DNA of 64,000 bases from contig KV748271.1 of assembly GCA_001692895.1 (NCBI GenBank), positions 310,001 through 374,000 of the forward strand, read 5' to 3'. Shown one piece after another: positions 1 to 12,564 of the stretch (position 1 is its first letter; every line of letters starts with the position of its first letter). The stretch is from Cenococcum geophilum 1.58 (Eukaryota > Ascomycota > Dothideomycetes > Gloniales > Gloniaceae). Both the position numbers and the translations under genes were made by a program. A model generated the notes under the pieces. The model saw nothing but the letters and a program-made list of their open reading frames with translations, was not told the origin of the DNA and ran no database searches.

Positions 1-119
1 GTTTTAAGACATTTAAGTATTTATAGGTATATACTTTTTTATATACCCACTCTATAACTAGGTAGGGAGTAAGGTAGTATTACCTATACCTATCTAACCC
101 GTTATAGGCCCTATATTTT

Positions 120-1330
120 ACTAACGAGAGCGGTAGAGAATAGTGGAAAGGTCATCCCTATATTACTTCTAAAGAGGTAGAATATAGTAGATTCTATAGT
201 ACGGTGGAGGGCAGTAGATAGTGGTGGAAAGAGTATCCTTATATTATATCTGAAGAAGTAGAATATAGTAAATTCTACAGTGCGGTAGAAGGGAGTAGAG
301 GACGGTAGAAAGGGTATCCCGTATTACGTCTAAAGAGGTAGAATATAGTAGATTCTACACTGTGGTAGAGGGGAGTAGAGGGTAGTAGAAAGAGCATCCC
401 TGTGTTACTTCTAAAGAGGTGGAATATAGTAGATTCTATAGTACGGTAGAGGGTAGTAGAGGGTGGTGGAAAGAGTATTACCGTGTTACGTCTAAAGAAG
501 TAGAATCCAGTGGATTCTATACTACGGTAGAAGGGAGTAGAGGACGGTAGAAAGGGTATCCCTATATTACTTTTAAAGAGGTAGAATCTAATAGATTCTA
601 TAGTGCGGTAGAGGGCAGTAGATAGTAGTAGAAAGAGTATCCTTATATTATATCTAAAGAAGTAGAATATAGTAGATTCTGCGGTACGGTGAAAGGGAGT
701 AGAGGACGGTGGAAAGGGTATCCCCGTGTTACTTCTAAAGAGGTAAAATCTAGTAGATTCTATAGTGCGGTAGAGGGTAGTAGATAGTAGTGGAAAGAGT
801 ATCCTTATATTATATCTGAAGAAGTAGAATATAGTAGATTCTGCGGTGCGGTAGAAGGGAGTAGAGGATAGTAGAAAGGGTATCCCCACGTTACGTCTAA
901 AGAGGTAGAGTGTAGTAGATTCTACAGTACGGTAGAGGGTAGTAGGAAGCGATAGAAAGCGCACTATCCCCTTACGTCCGAAGATGTGGAACATAGTAGA
1001 TTCTATGGTGCGGTAGATACTAGTAGAGAGCAATAGAAAGTAGATTATCCTCCTACCTCTATAGACATAGAATATAGTAGATTCTGCGGTATAGTAGATG
1101 CTAGTAGAAAGTAATAGAAAGTAAATTATCCTCTTACCTCTAGGAATATAGAATATAGTAGATTCTATAGTCCGGTGGATGCTAGTAGAGAGTAATAGAA
1201 AGTAGATTATCCTCCTACCTCTAGGTATATAGAATATGGTGGATTTACGGTACGGTGGATGCTAGTAGATACTAGGGTATTACTATCCTACCTCTAAGAA
1301 TATGGAATATGGTAACTTCTATAGGATAGT
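120..1330. repeat. 81-bp minisatellite, about 14 units
   Basis: A tandem array of a diverged unit. The core 'gattcta' recurs at 190, 271, 351, 432, 513, 594, 675, 756, 837, 918, 999 and 1080, a period of 80-81 bp. Units differ mostly by A/G and C/T changes, and the last ones (after about 1000) are more diverged. The period is divisible by three, so one minus-strand frame stays open through much of the array. No flanking gene is recognised. The unit is rich in GTAGA/AGTAGA steps, like the repeats around 5.9-6.2 kb and, inverted, at 9.65-9.77 kb. Confidence 0.9.
275..1033 (-). CDS. 27-residue repeat open frame, doubtful gene
   Basis: This is the longest uninterrupted frame in the window (252 codons, ATG to stop), read entirely from the 81-bp minisatellite. 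The product is a 27-residue repeat with a core like TLYRTIEST followed by FYLFRRN and a proline/serine-rich tail. No signal peptide, known domain or catalytic motif is visible. The surrounding DNA is saturated with RIP-type stops, so 252 open codons stand out. But a stop-free repeat unit of length 3n gives this for free. No introns, promoter or homologous intact gene can be seen. More likely a by-product of the repeat than a gene. Confidence 0.2.
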   Translation of the reverse strand: MLSTSIYRTIESTMFHIFGRKGIVRFLSLPTTLYRTVESTTLYLFRRNVGIPFLLSSTPFYRTAESTIFYFFRYNIRILFPLLSTTLYRTIESTRFYLFRSNTGIPFPPSSTPFHRTAESTIFYFFRYNIRILFLLLSTALYRTIESIRFYLFKSNIGIPFLPSSTPFYRSIESTGFYFFRRNTVILFPPPSTTLYRTIESTIFHLFRSNTGMLFLLPSTPLYHSVESTIFYLFRRNTGYPFYRPLLPSTAL

Positions 1331-1379
1331 AGATATAAGCAGGAAGTTTTTTAATAAAATCCGTATCTAAATATAGAAC

Positions 1380-3610
1380 TTAACCGCTTAGACTAAACTA
1401 TAATAATAGTTCCGCTAAGTAGTAGTCCTAATATTAGAAGGAGTAATTTATTAATAATAAGATAGACGCTACTTTTTTATTCGTCTTCTACCTTTATATA
1501 TATATAGATAGGACTTAAGCCTAGCTTAACTATCTAAACCTAAATAGGGCTTTTACTATTATATTACTAATAGTAGCTATACCAGCGTTTAAATAATCTT
1601 ATCTTCTTATAACGCTTAGTAGATCTTTCCTTCCTTATATCCGCAGCCTAAGCCCTCCTAACTAAGTACTCCTTTTCCTTAATCCTATTAATAAAATAGC
1701 CGTATTCTCTTTATTATCAGCATTTTAAGGCTATATAATACTAGCAATTAATTATCTTAACTTAGCCTTATTGCTAAGTATAGCCTCTAATAGTATGCCC
1801 TTATTAATAAGGCGCTATATAAATACTTTACGGTATTATCCTAGACAATGGTTAGCTTTATAGCTTAGAGTTTATATATTAGTAAGGGCTAAGTCTTAAG
1901 AAGTATAACTTATTTACCTTAATATAAAGTATAGCTAGTCCTAAGTAATCCTATTGTTCTAATAATAATTTCTATATAGGACGGAACAACGTAAATAGGT
2001 TTGCCCTTGCTATTATAGGATATTATCTCTTAGTGGCTATAAATAATTATCTGCTGTGGCTTTGCCCTTAAGTAAGACCTATATAGTGCAACACTAAAAT
2101 CTAGATAGGCCTTTTACGGTTATTTATATACAATTAATATGCATATAGGAAGATAGATATAATGTTAATTTTTCTATATTGCGCATTTTAGAGTCCTTAT
2201 CTATAGGGTTTGCCCTAATTTCCTAGTTAAGTTTACGGAACTCTTCTATAAATCCGTTAATATAATAGAGCTTTACGCTGGCGTTTTATAATATATTAAT
2301 ACTTCTCTAAACTAGTAAGTTACGGTAGTTACTATAAAGCCAGCCCTTCTTAGTTAAGTTGTTAAGGTTCTAGCCTCCATTAAAATTTAAAAGTTAGCTT
2401 AATTTTGGCTAGAGCTGGAAAACTAATATTATAGCGCTTTAAACTAACCTAAAGCCTACCTAATTGGACAAACCTGGCCTAGGTGGCTTTATCCCTATCC
2501 TTATTTCCGTCTTTTATATTCTAATTATAGTACTAACCGGAGATTTTTAATAAAGGCTGCGATATTATTAATAATCTTAGCTTGTAGAACCGGGTTAGAT
2601 AGGACGTAGTTTATATTACTATTATAGTAGAGTGGTGGCAGCTTAATAAATGGTATCCTATCTAGCTAAAGGGGATCTATAGTCTATAGAATTATAATAA
2701 CCTTAAGGATCTGACCGAATTTATTAATAGAAGCTTGGACCTTTTCTAGTTATATATCTTTTAAACTAAACTCCTTCGCCTTTACTATCTAGTGTTTCTA
2801 AAGGGTGTTAAACGCGGACTAGATAGATTTACTATTTAAGTCTAAGCAAAGGTTATAAGTAGCTTAAATTTATTTAGGAGGGTTATTCTTCTTCTCCTAT
2901 ATCTATCGTAGAAATATAATATATAAAGCTAAGTGGGCTAGACCTTTTTCAAACGGAGTTCCGGATATAGCCTATACTATTAGTTATCCGCGAAGCCTAT
3001 AAAGAGTGGTCTTAATAAAATAAGACCTTTTGTTCTTAGTTAATTAAAGTTTATTAATAACCACTATTATCTAACAACGGTTAGGTCTAGCATAATTAAT
3101 GTCTTAATCTTAACTTTCCAACTTCTAGGCCGTTTGAACTTTCTCTAACCTTATGGAAATACTTAACTATATTAACAACCTGGCCTTTAACGGATCTGTA
3201 TATAGTTAGAATAATATATTACGTTTAATTAGAGTGCCCTAAGTAGATATCCTTATCACCTTTACGGTGGTAGTTTTTATAGCTCTTAGCTTAGTTATAT
3301 TATTTCCGTAACCGGGCCTTTGCAGAGGTATGTCCTATTAGTAAAATTATTACTAGACGAGGCCCTATTAGATTACCGTTAGAGAGACTACTAAACTCTT
3401 CCGTCTAATTTGGTAGTAGCGGTATAGGAGTAAAGATAAGACTAGGGCCTAGATAGAACGGCGGCTTTATGGTACTACTACCTACTTTATACCGGCATTA
3501 GATAGGCCAATACTCTATAGACGGGCAAGGGCTAGGATCCCCATCTACGCGATGCCTGTGCTATAGTGCATTACCCTTTCTATTATTATTAATGTCGCAG
3601 TTATTCTACG
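1380..3610 (-). pseudogene. Unrecognised decayed minus-strand gene
   Basis: Two minus-strand frames read as protein once TAG/TAA are treated as former Gln codons. From about 3600 to 3090 a basic stretch includes GHTSAKARLRK and KGDKDIYLGHSN. From about 3080 down to 1500 another frame gives helical, Leu/Lys-rich sequence such as GTPFEKGLAHLALYIIFLR and QFREVLIYYKTPA. The switch near 3090 suggests an indel or a second gene. TGA stops are rare, as expected if stops come from CAG/CAA/TGG. I do not recognise the family. It could be the non-enzymatic half of a mobile element. Confidence 0.4.
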
Positions 3611-3915
3611 CTAGTATGTGACTAAAGATAATAAAAAGAGGCCTAGAATAGATTTTGCTAAAGCCTTGTTTACCGCTAATAACCCTACTATAAAAATCCT
3701 AATACCGCGTAAAGTATAAAGTAACGGGCAAGACTATATAGAGATAAAATGCGCACTTAAACTAGATAAGCAAAGACAAGTCTAGAATATGATTTTTATC
3801 TAGATTAATTAGCGCGCATTAATAACCAATTTTCTTTTATTAAATTTTCTATTTTAGTAGTTTTTACATTTACTATTTTAAATAGTGTAACTAGCAACTA
3901 GGTTAACGACCTAAA

Positions 3916-4216
3916 AGTATAACCTATCTTTACCTTCTTCTACTATAGTAGCAAGGTTTATATATTCTTCTACAGTAGTAGGCGTATTAAAGGTATTATC
4001 CTTTAGTTTAGCGGCGTTATTATCCTTCTCTTCTTTATTATCTTTCTCCAGAACGGTATTAAGCTTAGTATCGCGGGCTCTATCTCCGGGTAAAGGGACA
4101 GTAGTACCCTTATATACTAAGCGCTCTATAAAAGCTTCTAATAAAGTAGTATTTCTACTAAGCCTTATAGCTGCTGTTTCTTTATTAATAAACGGCTTAG
4201 TACTAAGTTTGCCCGC
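3916..4216 (-). pseudogene. Relic frame of about 100 codons, Lys/Glu-rich
   Basis: About 100 consecutive sense codons on the minus strand, bounded by two TAGs and lacking a start. The predicted piece is charged and low in complexity (for example LEKDNKEEKDNNAAKLKD). The frame continues on both sides through TAG/TAA only. It may be the C-terminal part of a gene that begins near 4.5 kb. No domain is recognised. It lies just upstream, in minus-strand sense, of the 1.4-3.6 kb relic and may belong to the same element. Confidence 0.3.
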
Positions 4217-4229
4217 CTAACTATGCCGC

Positions 4230-5850
4230 ACTACATCGCTAGCATTGTCGTTATTACTAGTAAAGTAATTAGTACCATTAGCTAAAGGATTTAAAACCGC
4301 TAAGCGCTTTTCCTACTTAAGGTACAGGGCTAGTATAACTTTAAAAATAATAGGGTGTTCCCTTTTATTATACGCCGCTATTAAGAATTAGGAAATTTAG
4401 GGCTATATACTTGCCGCTAAATATAGACCTACTATTTCTAAGTGCTAAGGTTTCCGGCTTAAGATTAATGATGCTATTAGCGCACAGACGAATAAGAAGT
4501 TTATTATGTTAAACTGTACGGAAGTTATAGGTTCTATAGTACTATTGCGCTAGAATTAATAACTTAGCAAATATGCCAACTGCCTACCCATTCTTATATA
4601 TAGCTATAATTACATAATGTTTGTTATACTTCGGTCGGCTAATAGGGATAGAGGGACTTAGTTATAACAGGGTTATAGCTATAGAGTAGTGGCCTAACGC
4701 ATCTCTCTATGCTATAGGCTTGCGTAATAATCGGCGTCTAACGTAAGCGCTTAACTCTAGGTTAGTAAGGTAGGACTGTAATTAGTATTATCTAAATTAA
4801 GCATTGGTGTGTTAAGAGAAGGGTTTAAAAGGTTAACTAGTTTGCGTAAGGGTTGGGGGGACAGCGTTAACAGATTCGATTTCTTAGGCGTTGGTTTAAG
4901 GGAACGCTATCCTTAGTCTTAATTTTAGCAATAGCTTACTTAATATTAAGTTTAATAAGGCTATAGAGAAGGTTAAAGGAGTTAGGGTAATAAGTTGGTA
5001 TATTAAAAGCTAGTTCCTATTTAGTAATAACCGGCATAAGAATTTGTCTATACTAACGCTTCTTAGTCGTAGAAGCTTTTATAGGCTATTATTTATTAGG
5101 AAAATAATATATAAAGTATATCGCCATATCTACTTTTAGGGCAAGAAAGTTCTCCGGTTCTCGTTCTATATCCAGTATTTCTTAGATCTAATTTTTATAC
5201 CATTCCTTCTTACCTCCTCTATTAGGGGCCTAATAATCCCTCTATTCCGCGCCCTATTACTTCTTTAGATCTAGTTTAGGGATATAGCTTAGTAGTTCTA
5301 GACCTATAGTTATAAATACGAAATAGTTATAAAAACGGCTACGGCCTAAAGGGATAAGTTAGTAGACCTAATAGGAATAAGTAAGTTAGTTATTAAGCAT
5401 ATACTTAAAGGAATAACACGTTAGGGATTCTGTATATATATACCTACTTAGCTTAATCTAAATTACTTTTTTACTAAGATTACGGGATAAGTATAAAGAA
5501 GAGAATATTAGATAAGGTATAGAGCTTGGCGAGCGAAGCAGAAAACTATTTTATTATTAGAATTTAGCAGAATATAGTAGATATAAGGCTAACCTATATA
5601 AAAAATAAAATTAAAAGCTTTAAGCGGATATAAACTTATAAATTTTATAGGATAGTATAGTAAGGTAGATATTAGTGGATAATAGGGTAGAATTTAATAG
5701 AAAATATAAGGTTAAGTAAGACCTAATAGAACAAATAGAACTTGTTAGGATATATAGGGTAAGTGTAAAGTGTTAGGCACCTAGTATAAACAAATTAGTA
5801 AGGCGAAATAAGATGGAAATTGGTTAAAAGTTAATAGGAGCTAGTAGGTA
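4230..5850. other. AT-rich stretch without recognisable gene
   Basis: Dense in TA dinucleotides, with stops in every frame. A purine-rich patch near 4850-4880 (a run of six G) and an AGTAGA-rich approach to the next minisatellite (5560-5850) are the only features noted. No terminal repeats or conserved protein motifs were found. Confidence 0.4.
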
Positions 5851-5859
5851 CTATAAAGG

Positions 5860-6200
5860 TAGGTGCAATAGAAGCTAGTATAGGACTAGTAGAATATGGT
5901 AGAAAATATAATAAGAGATAGAGACTGGTAGAGTACTAATAGAATCTAGCAGAGAATAATATAAGAGGTTAAGACTAATAGAGGGTTAGTGGAATCTAGC
6001 AGAGAGTAAGATAAGAAGTTAAGACGGGTAGAGTACCCGTGGGGTCTAGTAGGAAGTAAGATAAGAGATAGAAACTAGTAGAAAGCTGGTGGAATCGGAT
6101 AGAAAATAGGATAAGGAGTAAAAACTAGTGGGCGCTAGTAGAATCTAGTAGTAAATATAATAAGAAGAGAAGACTAGAGGCTACTAGGTAGTGCTTAGTG
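5860..6200. repeat. 50-bp minisatellite, about 6 units
   Basis: The core 'gaatctagcagag' and variants recur at 5942, 5992, 6042, 6092 and 6141, a period of 49-50 bp. The unit alternates AGTAGAA/CTAGTAGA steps with 'ataagaggttaagac'. It lies just left of the Plavaka-type transposase relic. A related AGTAGAAAG motif appears in the opposite orientation to the right of that gene (9640-9775), so these may be subterminal repeats of one transposon. Confidence 0.8.
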
Positions 6201-6959
6201 GAAATAGATTATAGTAGGTTATCTTAGCTATAATAATAGCTATTAACCCTTTATAGTATATATTAAGGATAGTAAATCTAGAATTAAAAATATATATTAC
6301 TCTATATTAGGAAGCTATAAATATAGTTTATATATAATTTATATTATTATATAAAGGGGTTAAGAAGTTAATATATTTTTATTTTAGTAGAGTAGAAAAG
6401 TATATATAAGGTATATCCGTATATAAGATAGCCCAAATGCCTAGCTAGAAAACTACTTTACTAAGACTAGTTTTCCTTATTAAAACACTATCTTATTAAT
6501 ATAAACCGCGGATATAGATGGTGTAGCTTTATTCCTAAGAATGACTAAGGCCTATTGCTCTATTTACGCTGCTATAAATTATAACCCGAAGCCCAAGCCT
6601 AGATTTTACGCGACGACACCAACGTAAACGCGCCTCTATATGCCTACTTTGACCTATAAGCGGAGCCTAATATAGGGATATACTAATATTTAGCCGGTAG
6701 AGGTAGCAAGTTTAAGGGTTTTAGCGCGTCTAGATACCAAGAGGAGTGCACTCTAGATAATAGGAATAATATACTATGTAGCGGAGACAGTAATTGGACC
6801 GGACTACTGTCTATATTATCGTCGCTACACGTTAAAACTTTTAAGGAGCGGATAAATAAATAAGCCGGTATCCTAATTGCAAGCATTAAGGATTAGGTAG
6901 ATAAGTAATAAGTAGCAACGCTGTCTAAGGTAATCCTACTAATCTAAGCCGCAGACCGC

Positions 6960-9590
6960 CATTTTTATTCTACCCCTTTACTAGTAAATTCGACTATACC
7001 TTTATAGTATAGCTATATAGTATATAAAGTATATAGGGCGATATTAAGCGGTTGTTAAATAACACCCGGCTTAACCAACTAACATCCTACCTTAGTTTTA
7101 AATTAGCGGATAATTAGGAGGAGAAGTTACACGGACTACTACTAGGTATAGTTAACAAAGAATAGACAAAAACTTGCTATAAACCTATTATACGTATATA
7201 AGGCATCTACCGGCCTTTATATTACTACGTATACTAAGATATTATAAAGGCAATTAAGTTTCTTATTAGTTATAGACCCTTTAAAGATGCCCTTATATAC
7301 GCCCTAACGAGAGTATATAATACTAGTAATTAGAGGGTCTATAATAAACTCTATACTGCTAATTAGTAGTAGGAAACCTAGGCACGGCTACTAGACGGCG
7401 CGACCATTATACTAGTACTACTCGCCATAGATAAAACGTAGCTAATAACATATTACGGCAATAAGTCCTTATGGCTAGTATTTATTACTATTAGTAATCT
7501 TAATTAAAAAACGCGCAGGAAACAGAACTTACCCGCTAACCTACTACTTAGGTTTATTCCTAATATAAAGAGCATAAACTATAATACGCGGAGTGCTTAT
7601 TATTATAAAGCTATAGAGGAGATATTAAAACGTAAGTGCTTAATATATAATAAGTAGGAACCCCATCTAATAAGTCTTATAGCGCTTAAAAGTCTCTAGT
7701 ATAGAGGCATTAATATAGAATGTGCAGATAGGAGAATCCGCTAATATTACCCCATTATATATGGAATAATAGCAGACTATAAGGAGCAGGTTCTTATTAC
7801 TAGTATAAAAAGCTAGCAACACTATATAATATACTAAGTACCACTAAATAGACGCAAAAACCTTTTAGAACGTCACCCGCTTAGGATACACGAGTTAACT
7901 AAAAAGTAGATTGCAGCCTAATAAGTAAATAATATACCTTAAACGGATCTAGATTGGGTGTACCCCATACTATACTTTATATAGAAACACGGCCTAATTA
8001 ATATATACAACGCAATAATAGTAGATATTCTCTATTAACTGCTAAAAGGTATTATTATACGTCTTATTAAATAGATATAAAAGGTAATAAGTAAAGTTAT
8101 TCCCGCTGGTAAGAAACGAAAACGTTATAGGAGAACTGTTTAAGACATTTTAGCAGACAGTTAGATTAATTAGCGTTTTATAGAAATACCTTAATATCCT
8201 AGCTTAAAAGTATTTTATAATACTCCATTTAGTTAAATATTATAGTAGACTGGTAACGAGTAAAAGTTAATCCTAAAGTAACTAATTCCCGCCCTAGCTC
8301 CACTTCTTACTAGCAAGGCACCATATACAATACACTTTACTTAGGCGACACTAGATTTTATTACTATAGTATAATACCAAACTTATAATAAAGAGACACT
8401 CCAGTATATGGAGCATGCGCTATATCGGATTGACAAACTAAAAGGCGTATTTTAAGGTTTCCGACCTAAGATAAGGGATTCGGATAAGGGGCATTTTAAC
8501 TTCCCAAAGTTTTATGCTATAACCCATTTTATAGATTATATCCGCTAGTTTAGCGCCGCTAACGGTTATAATATATTAAACGGAGAAGCTGCCTATAAGT
8601 ACGCTATAAAGGCGTATTAGCATTAAATAAATAAATAGAGTAATTTTAAGTTATAGATCTGCCTCTATAACACCCGGCGCATATCTATACTAGCGACGGA
8701 GAGTTAGTTGTTATATTACAATTCTAGAACTATATCTACCGCAGAATATAGTATGGCACTACAATTAACTAAACTAACGCGTTATATTAATATATAATTA
8801 ACCCCTTAGGGTCTAGATACGGATTAGTACGCCTATATATACTAATACGGTTTTAGTCTTATAAAATAGCGGACAGTAGGGATATTAGCCGATAGTCTTA
8901 AAATATCTAATTTTGAGGACGCGCTTACAGTATTTCTTTATAAATATAGAAGGAAGGTTATTAGCTAGAATTCTATATAAGCTAATATAGACCGCCGTAA
9001 CTTAGACCCTTCTTAGATTAGGCCATACTTTATTTAAGTACACCCCTCCTTAAAATACTAGAAGTGTACGGGCGCGGATCTAAACAACCTTAACCAAGTA
9101 GCTAAGGAAATTATACACTGCGTACCGAATTGGCGAAAGTTAAGTAATTGGAGGCGCGACTATATATAGGTGCAGGAATATACGGCCGACGATAGAGATA
9201 GGAGAGGGAAGACTAGGCCTATAGGTGGAAGAATAGTAGGACAACTCCAGATTATTATTACTATATTAGATTATTCTACTTTAGGGGACAACGGCCTCCC
9301 TCTTTAATTTACCAGGGTAATAGTAAACCTTATACAGTACTAAAACAATAGTAGGCCTTACCCCGTCTATAGTATAATTAAGGTTAAACACTAGTATCTA
9401 ACTACTACTAAAAACCTACGCTCCCTAGCCGATGGTAGATTTTACTTTATACAGTCTATACTATAAAGTGCTTATATAGTTCTAGCTGGTTATAGTTACC
9501 CTAACCTATTCTATATTAATAACTATATTAACTAGAACCAGTATAATATAATATATTTACCAGATTTCTTAGAAGAAGGGTCTCGAGTTA
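6960..9590 (+). pseudogene. Plavaka-type (CACTA-like) transposase, RIP-degraded
   Basis: Once TAG/TAA are read as lost Gln/Trp codons, the plus strand follows the fungal Plavaka transposase layout from about 7200 to 9590. Landmarks in order: FLISYRPFKDALIYA; DGATIILVLLAIDKT, the block carrying the 'DKT' motif (7430-7438), followed by YGNKSLW; a WVYPILYFI-KHGLINI block near 7960; HALYRIDKLKG (about 8410-8450); GHFNFPKFYAITHFIDYIR; an EAAYKY..N.R block; and a C-terminal block with FYINNYINW-like and YLPDFLEEGSRV (about 9510-9590). The N-terminal zinc-finger region upstream of 6960 is not readable with confidence. The element would cut and paste DNA. Dozens of stops make it inactive. Confidence 0.8.
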
Positions 9591-9639
9591 TATTAGTATA
9601 TTAATAGGCTGCCGCTAAAAGGCCATTTTTACTATAAGT

Positions 9640-9775
9640 TTTAACTCTATATTCCGTTTACTATTTTCTACTACTTTCTACTGCTTTCCACTATCTTATT
9701 GCTTTTACTACTTTCTACTACTTTCCATTGCTTTCTACTAATTTCCACTACTTTTAATTTTATTATCTTCTAATT
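9640..9775. repeat. ACTTTCTACT motif cluster right of Plavaka relic
   Basis: About ten degenerate copies of 'tactttctactgctttccac' in 130 bp. The reverse complement (AGTAGAAAG) resembles the 50-bp repeats on the left of the transposase (5.86-6.2 kb). Inverted subterminal repeats of this sort are typical of CACTA-like elements, where transposase binds them. The exact termini and target duplication could not be fixed. Confidence 0.6.
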
Positions 9776-9789
9776 AGAGGTCCTGACCT

Positions 9790-10900
9790 CCGCTAAAATA
9801 CTTAATATATATAATAAGGGCTAGAATATTATTAGCGAAAACGGAGATACTCTACTACAAGTTAATAAGATCTTAGGTCCATATAGCTCGACGGAGGAGT
9901 ATCTAAGCTCTTAGTACAATTTTTTTAGGAGGTTATAGGTTCATTCCTATACGTGGCACGTTAAAAAAAAAGGTAGTTTTTATTAAATTAAGTATTAGCG
10001 AGGCTCCAAATTAATCCTATAATTCTCTACGTCTCGTAAGGCCTAGAAAATTATAACGCCCTTTTTTCTATATAATATTTCGGTATATATAGCTCCTTAA
10101 TCCTATTAGGCTAGATTTAAAATTAAGAGAACTAAAAGGGCTTACTATTACGCCACGAGGACTTTATATTATAATTTCCTAAATTTAATTAAAATATAAC
10201 CCCTTTCCTAAACCTTATAATTAAGCCTTATATATTTAATTGCAAGGGTAACGTGTAGGCAGATTAGTAGCAGAATGTATTAATTTAGTGACTATACGTA
10301 TAATACACGTACGGCTTGCGCCCAATATACTACCCTAAATTAACACTAAAAATCGACTTAAGATGCATTAAAATCTACCTATAAAATGCGCCAGCTATAT
10401 ACTATAGGGAGTGTCAGGAACCGTGTCAGACGTCGCTACTATTGCCGTACTACCTCCTCCTAAGGGGGTTTCTCGACATTTATATATATTCTCTTCTTGC
10501 AGGAGTATTATACGGTATTAAATTGGGGGATAGGGCACTTTCTTTAATTCCACTACACCGTACGGCGATTTGGTTATCAGGTAACTAGGAAAATTTAATA
10601 TATAATTAAGGCCTTAAAGTAAAATCGCAATTAATCTCTATACTAGATAATAAGTAAAGAGCTCTATATTAAAGATCTATAGCCTAAATATACACCAAAA
10701 TTGTAATTAATATAATATGTATTAGCTACCGAAAGAACATCTATTTACTACCGAAAGAGTCTCTAAAACCACCCAAATTAGATCCAAATTATGGGGTTTT
10801 TTCCTATAACTGACTGTCAAAATAAGACACTTATTTTAACTAATTAATTATCCTGTCAGAAGCCTGCCGGGAGCCTATCGGTACTATTAGGAAATACTAG
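9790..10900. other. No recognisable gene; possible degraded terminal repeat
   Basis: AT-rich with stops in all frames. TGTCA-type ends occur at 10407 and 10421 and CTGTCA near 10816 and 10853. These could mark a degraded solo LTR or MITE, but no second copy is present to test this. Short homopurine runs (10-A near 9964) are the only other structure. Confidence 0.3.
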
Positions 10901-10909
10901 GTTCCTATT

Positions 10910-11065
10910 AGGAGCCTATTAGGACGATTAGGGCGATTAGGGCGATTAGGACGATCAGGACGATCAAGACGATCAGGACGATCAGGACGATTAGGAAAAT
11001 TAAAATCCTGCCAGGAGCCTGTCAGGGCGGTTAGGACGATCGGGAAAATCAAAATCCTGCCAGGA
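10910..11065. repeat. 9-bp GATYAGGAC repeat and flanking CCTGCCAGGAG copies
   Basis: Between about 10920 and 11000 the unit GATTAGGGC / GATCAGGAC repeats eight or more times with a strict 9-bp period. Two copies of 'aaaatcctgccaggag' follow (about 11005 and 11050). On the minus strand the 9-mer encodes Arg-Pro-Asp/Asn triplets, which explains a 62-codon open frame (11085-10897) that I do not regard as a gene. Confidence 0.85.
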
Positions 11066-11089
11066 GGCCTCCAGGATCTTAGCACCCCA

Positions 11090-12185
11090 ACAAAATGCTA
11101 ATACTAACATTTCTCTCGCAACTAAGAAATCTAGTCCCTATACTCTATATATAAGAACCGTCGCCGAAGAAGTGCGCTTAATTATTATTAATTCTTATTT
11201 AACGTCTAATACGGTCCTCCTTAGAGTCTATGCAGACTTATACTGCTAAGTAGGTATACTGTATAAAAAACCTCTAGGGGAGACGTAAGAGGTAATACTT
11301 CTAGATAGTATCTATACTACATTAACGGGAGGAAAAATACCATTAGTTCGCTGCTCTAAGACTTAGTCCTATAGGTAAGAGAGAGTGTCTAAAATGCTAT
11401 CTTGCCCTATCTACCGTTCGTAATATACTTCTATACCTTTGTAGATTACCGTAAAAGTATTATATACCTACCCCTAGCTCCTACTACTACCTATATATAT
11501 ATATACGCGCCGCCTACGGTCCCCCTACTTCTAGCGTAATCTAGCCCTATATAGCCTTCTACGTAGTATAACCTAGTCCTATATAACCTTCTACCCTAGA
11601 GTAGTAGTGGGATAAACTAGGTATCTTATCCTAGGGCCCTAACCTAGGTCCCCTATCTCCCGCCTAGTAGGATATAGAGGAAGACAAAATACCGCGCGTA
11701 GTAAGTCTAGGCTGTTAGATAGTTTAGAAGGCGGGTAGATAAGAGGCTTATTATAGCCGCCTACGAGGTATATATAGCTCGGTTGCCACGTATAGATGCT
11801 GTATAGTATAATACCGTGTAGGAGGGGGGGATGCCGAAGGTAGATACCGTGATTAGAATGGACCGAATGCGTACGTTAAGTCGTAATAGTCCTGCTCCCG
11901 AACCCCTGCTAGGGCTCATCCCCCTAGTAAAAAATTCTTTACATCACCACCACGCCTTAGCGCCGGCACTGCGTAGCCGTACGCACGTCTCTGCGTTTAC
12001 TCTAGTAGTCTATTAGCACAATCCTAACGGAAGACCGATAGTAGCTGCTAAGTTCCCGGGCTCCACTATATAGAGGTACAGAGGCCGATTTTATGGAGCC
12101 TATATAAGGTATAAATAATAGTAGTCTATAGGAGATAGTGTGTAATAAGGGACAGCTAAGATATGAGAAACTCCTCTTCTTAAAT
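11090..12185. other. Less RIP-affected intergenic stretch, nothing recognised
   Basis: Richer in C and G than its surroundings, especially 11640-12060. It holds two copies of a 30-bp segment (CTAGYCCTATATARCCTTCTA) near 11540-11600 and a palindromic CCTAGGGCCC...CCTAGG patch near 11630-11650. A 61-codon plus frame (11831-12016) is open but has no recognisable motif. It may be a small preserved fragment of single-copy sequence. Confidence 0.35.
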
Positions 12186-12189
12186 TATT

Positions 12190-12564
12190 ACTAAATTTTC
12201 TAGACTAAACCGTTAAGGAAACTAATAGATAGCTTCCGCGTATAGCTTGCTAAAAAGCAAGCGCCTTTTATTAACCCTATATATATATTGCTCTAGAAAT
12301 ATATATACTAGCTAATTAAAGCCAGCGAGACTATTACTATTAGGTAAATCAAGATAGGTATTAAGTAACCTCTTTAGAAAGGATTAACGAGGCGGTAGGG
12401 GAAAGCAAAGTGCTTTATACTAACTTAGAAAGTATACGTAGTAGAGATACGTAAAGTACGGTTGCGATTAATTAGGTCACGTCTAATTAGGATTTTAGAG
12501 GCAGTAGGCCTCTATATTGTAGAAGTTAATTAAATAGATAGTAATTTTAGATAGTAGCATATAA
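12190..12564 (+). pseudogene. Unrecognised decayed C-terminal fragment
   Basis: A plus-strand frame reads as a basic, Gln/Leu-rich protein if TAG/TAA are former Gln (for example LLLLGKSR and QRYVKYGCD). It ends in TAA at 12562-12564. No domain is recognised and no start is visible. The region 12570-13200 that follows holds no further readable frame. Low confidence that it is one gene. Confidence 0.3.

Noticed and set aside
6683..6886. Minus-strand 67-codon frame upstream of the Plavaka relic
   Set aside because: Opposite to the transposase direction in the region where its N-terminus should lie; no motif.
10897..11085. 62-codon Arg-Pro-Asn/Asp repeat frame
   Set aside because: Direct product of the 9-bp repeat; no start context or domain.
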